From Acidiferrobacterales bacterium (GTDB lineage: Bacteria; Pseudomonadota; Gammaproteobacteria; Arenicellales; Poriferihabitantaceae): DNA of 42,572 nucleotides. The position numbers were made by a program, and so were the translations under genes. Every line of letters begins with the position of its first letter. Within the stretch, counting starts at the first letter, position 1. This document shows positions 9,473 to 20,043 of the stretch, piece by piece. The stretch is taken from NCBI GenBank assembly GCA_019633985.1, contig JAHQWE010000104.1:1-42572 (forward strand), written 5' to 3'. The notes under the pieces were generated by a model, which was not told the DNA's origin, did no database searches, and worked only from the letters and a program-made list of their open reading frames with translations.

Positions 9473-9687
9473 TGAGAGTAGAGTTTGTTCTGGAAGGTGA
9501 GCACATTGAACTGTACAAACTGTTAAAAGTGGAAGGTATTGCCGCAACAGGTGGCGAGGCCAAAGGAATGATTGCTAACGGAATCGTGACTGTGAACGAT
9601 GAAGTTGAGCTTCGAAAAAGAAACAAGATTCGGGTGGGTGATGTGATTAAAACCGAAGATACAGTGATCAATATAATTGGCCGCTAA
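9472..9687 (+). CDS. YbcJ-like S4-domain RNA-binding protein
   Basis: A 71-residue protein made almost entirely of one S4 RNA-binding domain: ELYKLLKVEGIAATGGEAK followed by NGIVTVNDEVELRKRNKIRVGD. This matches E. coli YbcJ in length and in the pattern of a short N-terminal strand, the LLK.EG helix and the RKR.KI basic strand. YbcJ-type proteins are thought to bind structured RNA or ribosomal particles; no specific target is visible. The ATG overlaps the preceding TGA (TGATG), suggesting coupled translation. Confidence 0.87.
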   Translation: MRVEFVLEGEHIELYKLLKVEGIAATGGEAKGMIANGIVTVNDEVELRKRNKIRVGDVIKTEDTVINIIGR

Positions 9688-9712
9688 CGTCAGTGACTAT
9701 GAGAGAAACAAC

Positions 9713-9922
9713 ATGATCGAAATCGGCAGATATCGCCACTACAAGGGCAAATATTATAATGTCATTGGTGTGGCCCGACATTCTGAAACCGAACAGCTTT
9801 TGGTCGTGTACCGCCCACAATATGGTGAACGGGGGCTATGGGTCCGACCCCTTGATATGTTTACTGAAACTGTTGAAGTGGATGGTGAAATTAAACCCAG
9901 ATTTGCATACCAGGCGGAATGA
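9713..9922 (+). CDS. DUF1653 domain protein
   Basis: A 69-residue protein with the DUF1653 pattern: GRYRHYKGKYYNVIGVARHSETEQLLVVY near the start, then RPLDMF. The fold is small and beta-rich; function is unknown. A longer frame opens with TTG at 9677, but the ATG at 9713 is preferred because the family starts right before the G.Y.HYKG segment and a GAGAG ribosome site precedes it. It lies 25 bases after the S4 gene in the same direction. Confidence 0.87.
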   Translation: MIEIGRYRHYKGKYYNVIGVARHSETEQLLVVYRPQYGERGLWVRPLDMFTETVEVDGEIKPRFAYQAE

Positions 9923-9953
9923 ATCCGCTCTAGACACTTAAAGAGTCACACAG

Positions 9954-10382
9954 ATGAAAGCTACGTTAAAACCTGGAATCACCTACGAACATAAGTTTAC
10001 GGTGAACAAGAGCAAATTGGTGCCAGCTTTGTATCCTGAAGCAGAAGAATTTCAGGAGATGCCTGAGGTGTTTGCAACCGGCTTTCTGGTTGGGTTTTTA
10101 GAATGGGCTTGCTTAAACGCGGTGATTCCTCACTTGGAATGGCCCGAGGAGCAAACCGTGGGGACACATGTTAACTTCAGTCATGAAGCGGCGACACCTG
10201 CTGGTTTGGAGGTAACCGCCAAAGTGGAACTGATTGAAGTGGATGGTCGAAGACTTGTTTTTGAAGTGGAAGGTTATGATGAGCATGGCCTGATTTCCCG
10301 CGGAATGCACGAACGGTTTGTCATTGATAAATCACGTTTTGATCACGCTTTAGAGAAAAAACGAAACAAATCGGAAAATTAG
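9954..10382 (+). CDS. FlK-like hotdog-fold acyl-CoA thioesterase
   Basis: A 142-residue single hotdog-domain protein similar to fluoroacetyl-CoA thioesterase FlK and its many uncharacterised relatives. T42, E50 and H77 (in GTHVNFSHEAATPAG) fall at the positions of the FlK catalytic Thr, Glu and His. It probably hydrolyses a small or activated acyl-CoA. Fluoroacetyl-CoA is not implied: most relatives are in organisms without fluoroacetate chemistry. It is 31 bases after the DUF1653 gene, in a train that starts with a CoA-ester-producing oxidoreductase, so scavenging of a side-product thioester is a reasonable guess. Confidence 0.8.
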   Translation: MKATLKPGITYEHKFTVNKSKLVPALYPEAEEFQEMPEVFATGFLVGFLEWACLNAVIPHLEWPEEQTVGTHVNFSHEAATPAGLEVTAKVELIEVDGRRLVFEVEGYDEHGLISRGMHERFVIDKSRFDHALEKKRNKSEN

Positions 10383-10422
10383 CAGTCGCAGTATGGTATT
10401 CACTGAATCAAGGACACTGAAA

Positions 10423-10878
10423 ATGAAATTGATAGCAAAACTGATATTCACAAGCTTTCTAGCATTGTTATTTCCCGTATCAACATTCGCCGATGGCGGT
10501 GGCAGCTCCGTAGACGATTACAAACATGTGGAACCTTTGCCGGCAAAAATTGAGCGGTTGATTGACTCGGAGCAGTATGAACGTGCCGAAGAAGAGCTGA
10601 AGATCTACGTGAAAAAGGAGAAAAAGAATCCAGATGCCTGGAACTGGCTTGGGTTTTCTCAAAGACTCAATGGCGACCTTGATGGGTCTTTGAAGTCCTA
10701 CAAAAAGGCGCTGAGATTGGACAAGAAACACCTGGGCGCCCATGAATATCTGGGCGAGCTATACATTATGCGTGGAGAAATGAAAAAGGCGAAAAAGCAG
10801 CTGAAGAAGCTCGCCAAACTCTGCGGTGACTGTGAGCAATACCAGAAGCTTTCAGCGGCAATCGAGAAAGCTTCCTAG
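10423..10878 (+). CDS. Exported tetratricopeptide-repeat protein
   Basis: About 151 residues. A Sec-type signal peptide (MKLIAKLIFTSFLALLFPVS, then TFADG with likely cleavage after FA) is followed by two or three TPR-like helical pairs: EQYERAEEELKIYVK, NPDAWNWLGFSQRLNGDLD with SLKSYKKALRL, and AHEYLGELYIMRGEMKKA. The C-terminal part is Lys-rich with a CGDC pair. A periplasmic adaptor role is likely; the partner is unknown. The ATG at 10423 is chosen over the upstream ATG at 10393 because AAGGA lies at proper spacing before it and the signal peptide starts there. It is the last gene of the plus-strand train. Confidence 0.8.
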   Translation: MKLIAKLIFTSFLALLFPVSTFADGGGSSVDDYKHVEPLPAKIERLIDSEQYERAEEELKIYVKKEKKNPDAWNWLGFSQRLNGDLDGSLKSYKKALRLDKKHLGAHEYLGELYIMRGEMKKAKKQLKKLAKLCGDCEQYQKLSAAIEKAS

Positions 10879-10884
10879 AATATG

Positions 10885-10906
10885 GGGGCAGATTGAAATC
10901 TGCCCC
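10885..10906. terminator. Hairpin between convergent genes
   Basis: GGGGCAGAT (10885-10893), loop TGAA, ATCTGCCCC (10898-10906): a perfect 9-bp GC-rich stem six bases after the TPR gene stop and 37 bases past the end of the convergent aminotransferase gene. Neither strand has a clear U-run, so it may be a bidirectional barrier rather than a classic terminator. Confidence 0.55.
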
Positions 10907-10942
10907 TGCATCGGAGTTCTATGAAATTCTGATAATAATTTG

Positions 10943-12310
10943 CTAGGCTCCCAATACCTGGGTAACAGACTTGTGCACGATATCCACCATCTGATCGATG
11001 GTGGCTTCATCGGTGGTCAACGGCGGCGCGCTGCAAATTACCTCGCTCCGAACACGAGTGTATAAACCATTGTCCATCAATGCCTTCGTTAGCTTACCGC
11101 CTAATCCAAATTCAGGTTCAAACCACTCCTTAGTAGACTTGTCTTTGACGATTTCAATACCATGCATCATTCCCTTGCCGCGAATGTTGCCGACATGTGG
11201 GTGACTTTCCAAAGCTTCCTTGTATTTCTGGAGCATCGCTTCTCCCTTGGTTGCAGCCTGGCCAGGTAAATCTTCTCCTTGGATAATATCAAGAGTGGCT
11301 AATGCCACGGCACAAGTGGTGGGGTGGCCGCTATAGGTATAGGCATGCATCCACGGTTTTTCGCTGTTCGACAGCACTTCAGAAACTTTATCACTCACTC
11401 CAATGCCGCCCAGAGGCAGGGATCCCGAAGTAATCGATTTTGCGAATTGAATCAGATCCGGTTCGACGCCGTAGTGTTCCAGCCCAAACATCTTTCCGGT
11501 TCGTCCGAAGCCCGTAATTACCTCATCGGATACCATCAGCACATCGTATTGATCGCAGATTTCACGAATTCGTATGAAATAATCGTCTTGGGGAACGATA
11601 ACCCCACCGGCACCCTGCACCGGTTCGGCAATAAACATTGCCACGGTATCTGCTCCTTGTTTCAGAATCTCTTTCTCAAGTTCATTGGCAGCCGCAATAC
11701 CCTGCGAAGAGCCGTCTTCCGGCATGGGATAGTGATAAGGGTCCGGAGAGGGAATATGGCTGAAGCCGGGAATGCGCGGTTCGAACGCTGGCCAGTACCC
11801 TGAGATGCCGGTTGCGCACATCGCGGCGAACGTCACCCCGTGGTAACCCCAGATGCGACTGATTACTTTTGTTTTCTCGGGCTTTCCGCATGCCTTCCAA
11901 TAGGAGCGCGCGAGCTTGAAATTGCTATCAGTCGATTCGCCGCCACCGGAGGTAAAGTAAAAATGATTAATTGAGGGGTAAGTAATGCCGGACAACCGCT
12001 GAGCAAGTTCGATTGCGGGTAGGTTGGAACCACCCGCATAGCTTGAAGAGAATGCCAGTTCATTCATTTGCTTGAAGGCGGCCTCCGCAAGCTCCTTCCT
12101 TCCATGACCTGCGCTGACGTTCCACAAACAAGACAGACCATCGATAATCCGATTACCGTCTGCATCAATGAGATGAGAGCCTTCCCCACCTACCCAGACT
12201 CTTCCGGCACTATGGCCAGCGGTATGGTGGAGCGGGTGTATAAGATGTTGCTGATCTTTGTCGAGCAGGGATGAATTGCTCAATGCCGAGCTGATTGGAG
12301 GCGCGTTCAT
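10943..12310 (-). CDS. Class III PLP-dependent aminotransferase
   Basis: A 455-residue omega-type aminotransferase that moves an amino group from an amine or non-alpha amino acid to a 2-oxo acid (usually pyruvate). Signatures: GLSCLWNVSAGHGRKEL near residue 60, FYFTSGGGESTDSNFKLAR for the phosphate-binding loop, SDEVITGFGRTGKMFG (the Asp that bonds the PLP ring), and FAKSITSGSLPLGG with the PLP Lys at 291. The pattern resembles beta-alanine, taurine, putrescine or aromatic-amine pyruvate aminotransferases; sequence alone does not pick the substrate. The ATG has AAGGTGG upstream. It stands alone, with no ligase or dehydrogenase neighbour that would tie it to polyamine use. Confidence 0.88.
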   Translation of the reverse strand: MNAPPISSALSNSSLLDKDQQHLIHPLHHTAGHSAGRVWVGGEGSHLIDADGNRIIDGLSCLWNVSAGHGRKELAEAAFKQMNELAFSSSYAGGSNLPAIELAQRLSGITYPSINHFYFTSGGGESTDSNFKLARSYWKACGKPEKTKVISRIWGYHGVTFAAMCATGISGYWPAFEPRIPGFSHIPSPDPYHYPMPEDGSSQGIAAANELEKEILKQGADTVAMFIAEPVQGAGGVIVPQDDYFIRIREICDQYDVLMVSDEVITGFGRTGKMFGLEHYGVEPDLIQFAKSITSGSLPLGGIGVSDKVSEVLSNSEKPWMHAYTYSGHPTTCAVALATLDIIQGEDLPGQAATKGEAMLQKYKEALESHPHVGNIRGKGMMHGIEIVKDKSTKEWFEPEFGLGGKLTKALMDNGLYTRVRSEVICSAPPLTTDEATIDQMVDIVHKSVTQVLGA

Positions 12311-12517
12311 TGTTCCACCTTCTATGGGTAAGGCTTCTTGAGGGTGCTCGCGTTAGAGCGTTGTCAAAGTAAGCCAAGGTTGATTGATGCGAGCATTATC
12401 TCGACCTGGTGGGAAACACGCAACCTGGTGTTTAAAGCGCAAGCGACGATAAGCAGTTCAAATTCGTCGGTGGATCGCGATTTTCAGGGTTTTGAGGAAG
12501 CTCGAACCCTGTCAGAA

Positions 12518-13072
12518 CTACATAATGACTGGGTTATCGGAATCGGTAATTTCTAACGGCACCACCGAATCAGTCATCCAGCAATTGAGATAAGGTTCTT
12601 CACTTTGAAGACTCAATGCGAATAAATAGACGATGCGTCTGCCGTCGTTGGATTCGATTGTAACTGGCACTCTTGCCTGATCATTGCGGATTTCAGCTTC
12701 GCCAACTTCCAGGGTGGCATGATTGAGCATCGAACGATATGCCGGGCTGTCAAACAAATTAGTGAATCGTTCTAAAGGGCCAGTGCTCACCTTGTTTCTC
12801 GGAGAAGCGAAACGGAAGGTGACTTCAATGCCCGCGTCTGCAAACGGTTTATCGTTATTTCCAAGCGCTCGCATCTGTATTCCCACCACTTCGTCAGGCA
12901 GATATTCCGGATTGGGTTGCAACTCTGGTACGAAGTTTGTATCAGCATTGGCTTTGCCAATCGTAGCGGAGAGAGAGAAAATAATCGCTGCACCAAAGAG
13001 TATCGCCGTCACCACCGCCGTGACTGACACTGTGGATTGGGATCGCGCACGCGCTTTTGGCTGAGATTGCAT
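12518..13072 (-). CDS. DUF4864 family membrane-anchored or exported protein
   Basis: About 184 residues. A short basic N terminus and a hydrophobic segment (VTAVVTAILFGAAIIFSLSA) are followed by a soluble domain with FDSPAYRSMLNHATLEVGEAEI and LQSEEPYLNCWMTDSVVPL, the pattern of DUF4864 proteins. Function is unknown. The ATG at 13072 is chosen because GAGGAA sits just upstream; the frame continues to an ATG at 13108 without a good ribosome site. It lies 103 bases downstream of the MscS-type gene on the same strand and may be co-transcribed with it. Confidence 0.75.
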   Translation of the reverse strand: MQSQPKARARSQSTVSVTAVVTAILFGAAIIFSLSATIGKANADTNFVPELQPNPEYLPDEVVGIQMRALGNNDKPFADAGIEVTFRFASPRNKVSTGPLERFTNLFDSPAYRSMLNHATLEVGEAEIRNDQARVPVTIESNDGRRIVYLFALSLQSEEPYLNCWMTDSVVPLEITDSDNPVIM

Positions 13073-13151
13073 GGTTGCTTCCTCGGAGTGGAATAAACAG
13101 ATCTTCAATGCACTACGCTGAAAATACCGTGAAAATCAGGATCGAAGAAGT

Positions 13152-13169
13152 GACGCAATCGACGCAATC
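13152..13169. repeat. 9-bp tandem repeat in the mscS / DUF4864 gap
   Basis: GACGCAATC at 13152-13160 is repeated exactly at 13161-13169, just past the MscS-type stop codon. Short enough to be chance; recorded for completeness. Confidence 0.9.
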
Positions 13170-13175
13170 AAAGTG

Positions 13176-15545
13176 TCACATATCGTCGTCAAAGTTGATT
13201 TTCCCTTGCTTTTGCGCATCTTCCGCTTCTGCTGAAGCCGCCGCAGCCCCTGCTTTTCTTACCGTTTCCCTAATGGTCTCTTGTTGCTCAGGCGTGGCTG
13301 CCGCAGTCTGATCATCCGGTAATCTCACTCGCACTTCACGGTGAGCGAAGAAGATATTAGCAGCCGCAAGGGCATCACGAACCTTCCGATAGGCTTCTCG
13401 ACGGATCACCCACTGCTCTCCGGGCTTAGTGGTGAATTTCATCCGCACGATCAAAGCTGACTCTTCGACTCGCATAACACCCTGGGACTTCAGCGGCAAA
13501 ATAAAACTTGGCCCTAGCTCTGGGTCTTCCATCATTTGTTGCCCAACCTTCTTAATAATCTTACGCACCTGTTCAATATCAGTATCATAAGAAAGGCGTA
13601 ATTCCAGTTTCATCGTGACCCAGTCGCGGCTTAGATTTTTGACAGTTTTAATTTCGCCGTAAGGAATAGTTTGTACTGCGCCAAGATGATGTCGAAGCTG
13701 CATTGATCGCAACGAAATTTTTTCTACTGTTCCGCGCAGTTCTTCGATTTCAATATATTCATGCTTTCGAAATGCGTCATCAATCAGAAAAAATATCCCA
13801 CTCAGTACATCCTGCACCAGTTTTTGCGCACCAAATCCCACAGCGATGCCAACAACACCTGCGCCTGCTAGCAATGGTGTGATCGCAATACCCAAAGAGT
13901 TCAGCACAGACAAAATAACAAATGTAACCAGGATGACGGTCAGAAACGATCGGGTCATCGGTAACAGCGTTTCCGCCCGAGTCGCTCCAGCGCCTCCACC
14001 TTCGCCTTCCAGCGCCTCTAATGCATCCATTTCTTTCGGCAGCTGACGTTCGATGACGGCGTTGAAAAACTCCCAAATGATGTAAGTTACGGTCGCGATC
14101 ACCAGTAAATCGATGCCGTGAGAAATAAACCGACTGCCAAGTTCGTCCTGCATGAATGTGCCGGTGGAAAGACCCCATGCGAGGCTCAACATGTACACCG
14201 CAAATGCCACCATTAGCAATCGGAAACCGGTTTGGACAACACGAATAAAGCGCGCGGAGCGAAAGGCAAAATTTGGACTGTCCAGCCAGGTCAATTTGTC
14301 TACATTTTTAATCAGGCCATAGAAAATTCGATCTGCGACAAAAAATGCCAGGGTAATCCACCAGCTGATACTGACAAAACCAGCATCCTCCCATTCCCCC
14401 ATAAACGCTTTGTAAAGCCACAACACCCAGAGTACTAACAACCAGGCGGTAAATACAAATGGCCAGGCGATAATCAAAAAATCCCTGATGACCGCTTGCT
14501 GGTCGTCTTCACCGGCTTCAGTGATAAACATTCCGGTAATTTTTTTGCGCATGGACCAGACCTGACTCAATATCGTCAGGTTGAGGCAAAAGGTATAGGG
14601 AATTAATAAGCCGCTCAGCTGGGCTTCACTCATCCCGGCTTTTGTAAGGTAAGCGAATAAGGTGTTACCGAATTCGATGATGAAAAAGAAAAACAAAAAC
14701 CAGTTGTGCAGTTGCCCCGCTGAGTGATCATCGAGCGGAACTGGCCTGAGAGACATGCGCTTGGGTGAGAAGATGTTTCGCAGCAAAATCATCCACAGCC
14801 GGTACATGATTAACGCCGCAACCAACTCATTGAACAGAAACTCAAAATAGCGATTGTCATTGCGAAAGTAGATCACCGCGGAGTAAGTCACTAGCGCAAG
14901 AACAGCAACACCGATTAATTGAATAATGATGCGAACAAAAATAAATTTGAACTTCAGAGAAAGACTTTTTTCCTCACCATCAACATAGCGGTAAAGCCGT
15001 TGAAGTAAGCGTTTGGTGGTGAATTGTTCAATGATTAAACCCAGTGCAATGACAAGAATCATCGTGAGTGCAACACGAGCACCAGTCCAGCCGGCTTCAG
15101 GGCTCGTTGCAAGCCCCATTGCAATCTTGAAATCCTTGGGATAGTCAGGAAACTTACGGACCAAACGCGCCAGCTTTTCACCGAGGAGATTGGTGCGAGT
15201 TTGATCCCAGTCGCTAATCAGACTCTGATCATAGGAAACATCACCGGAAAAAGAACTTGATGCATCATCTTTTCCTGCTTCGGGGCTATCACTGGTTTCA
15301 CTGAGTACTTCTAACAGGGTTTCCCGGATCTGTTGTTTTGAAATCGTCGGTGAGGTCGAAGCAGCTTCAACAGAGGTAGGTTCGCCATTTACATTAGAAT
15401 AATCCTGAGCGAAGTTTGGAGCAACGGCAAACACAATCATCAGTATGCTGGCGAATACGATGGCGTTTCTGCACCAGCCGCCAATGTGACTGCTGATCGT
15501 ATTGTCTGCAACGAATGCGTTTTTCTGCTGAGAGTTTTGGGTCAC
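13176..15545 (-). CDS. Large MscS-family mechanosensitive channel
   Basis: A 789-residue inner-membrane protein. It begins with a signal-like hydrophobic stretch (residues about 28-47), a Ser/Asp-rich periplasmic region to about 130, then many hydrophobic segments (about ten) leading to the MscS core at about 545-700. The core has the glycine/alanine-rich pore helix GAGVVGIAVGFGAQKLVQD, then SGIFFLIDDAFRKHEYIEI, GTVEKISLRSMQLRH and QTIPYGEIKTVKN. The cytoplasmic tail is acidic. The family releases solutes on hypo-osmotic shock. Length and extra membrane segments place it with the large MscK/YbdG-like members rather than the 286-residue MscS. No ion preference can be read from sequence. Confidence 0.88.
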   Translation of the reverse strand: MTQNSQQKNAFVADNTISSHIGGWCRNAIVFASILMIVFAVAPNFAQDYSNVNGEPTSVEAASTSPTISKQQIRETLLEVLSETSDSPEAGKDDASSSFSGDVSYDQSLISDWDQTRTNLLGEKLARLVRKFPDYPKDFKIAMGLATSPEAGWTGARVALTMILVIALGLIIEQFTTKRLLQRLYRYVDGEEKSLSLKFKFIFVRIIIQLIGVAVLALVTYSAVIYFRNDNRYFEFLFNELVAALIMYRLWMILLRNIFSPKRMSLRPVPLDDHSAGQLHNWFLFFFFIIEFGNTLFAYLTKAGMSEAQLSGLLIPYTFCLNLTILSQVWSMRKKITGMFITEAGEDDQQAVIRDFLIIAWPFVFTAWLLVLWVLWLYKAFMGEWEDAGFVSISWWITLAFFVADRIFYGLIKNVDKLTWLDSPNFAFRSARFIRVVQTGFRLLMVAFAVYMLSLAWGLSTGTFMQDELGSRFISHGIDLLVIATVTYIIWEFFNAVIERQLPKEMDALEALEGEGGGAGATRAETLLPMTRSFLTVILVTFVILSVLNSLGIAITPLLAGAGVVGIAVGFGAQKLVQDVLSGIFFLIDDAFRKHEYIEIEELRGTVEKISLRSMQLRHHLGAVQTIPYGEIKTVKNLSRDWVTMKLELRLSYDTDIEQVRKIIKKVGQQMMEDPELGPSFILPLKSQGVMRVEESALIVRMKFTTKPGEQWVIRREAYRKVRDALAAANIFFAHREVRVRLPDDQTAAATPEQQETIRETVRKAGAAAASAEAEDAQKQGKINFDDDM

Positions 15546-15763
15546 CGTTTTATGCCTTATCTGTTATCGAGCGCCTGGGGCCAGTGTAATGACCTTTTTC
15601 CACTTTTTCTATAAGTGGCCTTGAAAATGCAACCTGACTTCTATTGCTGCGAGGCGAGTCCGACTCCAGTGCGCATTAATGAGGGAAAATCATTCTGGAT
15701 GCAGTGCAAATTGGGCTGCAGATATCAGTGATGTTTCATGCTCGAACAATCGACGCTTAGAAA

Positions 15764-16654
15764 TTAACGCAGACGCCAGAAGCGCCCTTCACTAGCCGCT
15801 TCACCTCTATCAACTTTTCCCTGCTGTTCTAGATATTCGAGAGACGCAAGCAGAGAAAGTTCTGCACCCGCGTATAGTGATGATGGAATGTCGTGATAAA
15901 TGTGTTCGCGTAACTCGGATAATGTGGAAAGTCCACCGCCAAGCGCATTGGCAACCTGGTCAATTCGATCCAAGCGGTGTCGGATAAATGCGATGATAGT
16001 TTCTTGAGGTTGGTCGATGGGTAAGCCATGGGTAGGATAGTAGATCGATTCTGATCTCTTAGCTAACCGTTCAAGACTATCAATATATTCAGAGATGCTG
16101 CCATCCGGTGGGAGAATCACAGGGGTTGCCCAGGCCATCAGTTGATCTCCGCAAAACAAACTGTCGGCAGATTTCATCGCAAAACAGAGGTGGTTAGAGC
16201 AGTGTCCCGGGGTGTGAATTGCCTCCAGGAGCCAATCTTGACCTTCGATCATCTCTCCATCAGCGACTATGAAGTCTGGTTGGAACTCCCGGTCTACACC
16301 TCCTTCCAGTGCCCCCGCATCTTTTTCTGAATGCGGGCCAAAAGCAAATATTCCAGCGCCAGTTTTTTGTTGCAGCAACCTGGATGCGGGAGAGTGGTCA
16401 GTATGGGTGTGGGTAACGATAATATGACTGATGTGTTCGTCCCCCAACCCCTTTAGCATCGCATCGACGTGCTCGGGCATCATCGGACCGGGGTCGATAA
16501 CAGCGACTTCTCCGGCACCAACAATGTATGTTCCTGTACCTGGTCCGGTAAACGGCCCGGGATTATTCGCGACTATGCGACGTATATTGGGCGCAACATC
16601 CACCAGCTCACCATACCGCGGTGAGAAATCAGATTGAAACGCAATCGGCTCCAT
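15764..16654 (-). CDS. Metallo-beta-lactamase-fold hydrolase, LACTB2-like
   Basis: A 296-residue cytoplasmic hydrolase. The metal-binding motif THTHTDH gives H82, H84, D86 and H87; further ligands lie in HTPGHCSNHLCF and FCGDQLM. The N-terminal segment GTGTYIVG and the C-terminal winged-helix-like tail (YLEQQGKVDRGE) match LACTB2 / beta-lactamase-like 2 proteins, some of which are endoribonucleases. Beta-lactam hydrolysis is not implied. Its start lies two bases after the pyrD stop, so it is the last gene of the purB operon. Confidence 0.85.
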   Translation of the reverse strand: MEPIAFQSDFSPRYGELVDVAPNIRRIVANNPGPFTGPGTGTYIVGAGEVAVIDPGPMMPEHVDAMLKGLGDEHISHIIVTHTHTDHSPASRLLQQKTGAGIFAFGPHSEKDAGALEGGVDREFQPDFIVADGEMIEGQDWLLEAIHTPGHCSNHLCFAMKSADSLFCGDQLMAWATPVILPPDGSISEYIDSLERLAKRSESIYYPTHGLPIDQPQETIIAFIRHRLDRIDQVANALGGGLSTLSELREHIYHDIPSSLYAGAELSLLASLEYLEQQGKVDRGEAASEGRFWRLR

Positions 16655-16656
16655 AG

Positions 16657-17753
16657 TTAATTAAGAAGGATCCGGTGCTGATTTGCGAGCCAGTCGTTAA
16701 ACGAGAGATCGCCACATTCTTGTCGCAATGCTTCCACGATTTCGGCAACCAATGTCGGGCCTTGATAGATAAAACCGGTATAAAGTTGAAGTAGGCTTGC
16801 TCCTGCTTTCAGTTTTTCAATTGCGGATAGGGGGTCGTCAATACCACCTATGCCAATGATGGGTATTTGGCCATTCAGGGCAACGGCGAGCTTTCTAATC
16901 ACCTCGGTAGAGCGCTGGCGTAACGGGACACCACTTAATCCACCGGTCTCGTTTCCGCGTATGTGTCTGGAAACCGAAGACTTATCGATGGTGGTATTGG
17001 TGGCAGCGACTGCGTCAATTCCGTGCTTTTGTAATAAGACCGCGATCACCTGGATCTGAGCGTCATCGAGGTCGGGGGCAATTTTTAGCACCAACGGAAC
17101 TTCCTTGCCATGGGTACGAGTTAACTCCTTCTTCTTTTCTACGATTGTTGCGAGCAACGTATCCAATGCTTCGTCGCTTTGAAGCGCTCTGAGATTCTGG
17201 GTGTTGGGTGAGGAGATGTTCACCGTAATATAGCTGGCGTGTGGATAGACCATCTCCAGACAAGTTGTGTAGTCTTCCGCTGCGTTTTCTATGGGTGTTT
17301 TTGCGTTTTTACCAATATTGATCCCCTGAATCACCCCTGGATCCGTCGCAGTCGCACTTCTGAGAAATTGGGTTAGTCCGCAGCTGTTGAATCCCATCCG
17401 ATTAATGATCGCTTGATGTGATTTCAATCTGAACATTCTGGGCTTTTCGTTCCCGGGTTGCGGTTTCGGTGTCACTGTACCCATTTCAACCCAGCCAAAA
17501 CCCATGGCAGAGAACGCATTTCCGCAGTTTCCCTGTTTGTCCAAGCCGGCGGCCAGACCGACTGGGTTAGAAAATGCCAGTCCAAGTAAATCGGTTGGTA
17601 ACTCTGGAACGCGTTCGCCATAACTGCGCTGCATCCACGACAACACGGTGGGACTGTTGCTCGCACGACCCAGGGCCCCCATGACTAGGTCATGGCTGGT
17701 CTCAGCCGGTAACGCGAACAACAGCGGGCGGACAATACGATAAGGAAGTAACA

Positions 17754-17754
<1 letters not shown>
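16657..17754 (-). CDS. pyrD: Dihydroorotate dehydrogenase (quinone), class 2
   Basis: Oxidises dihydroorotate to orotate with FMN, passing electrons to membrane quinones; fourth step of pyrimidine synthesis. 365 residues from the ATG at 17752-17754. The N-terminal amphipathic region (LLPYRIVRPLLFALPAETSHD) is the class 2 quinone/membrane contact, followed by NPVGLAAGLDKQGN, NISSPNTQNLR with the catalytic Ser region, and GIGGI near the C terminus. The ORF runs on upstream to 17787, but this ATG matches family length and overlaps the preceding TAA by one base (TAATG). Translation is likely coupled to the pseudouridine synthase. Confidence 0.96.
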
Positions 17755-19867
<2,113 letters not shown>

Positions 19868-20043
19868 TTACCGCCAAAAGAACGGCAGATGATTGATTTT
19901 GAGCGGCGCGATTCTATCACAGGCCCGCATCGTGGCCCCGCCTGCCGAACCTGTTAAAAACTTGGTGGTTTGCTAATCCTGAGCGAGCTGCTCTTCAGAG
20001 TGAATCTAATAATTACTCTGTTTAATCACTCTGTTTCAAAAGA

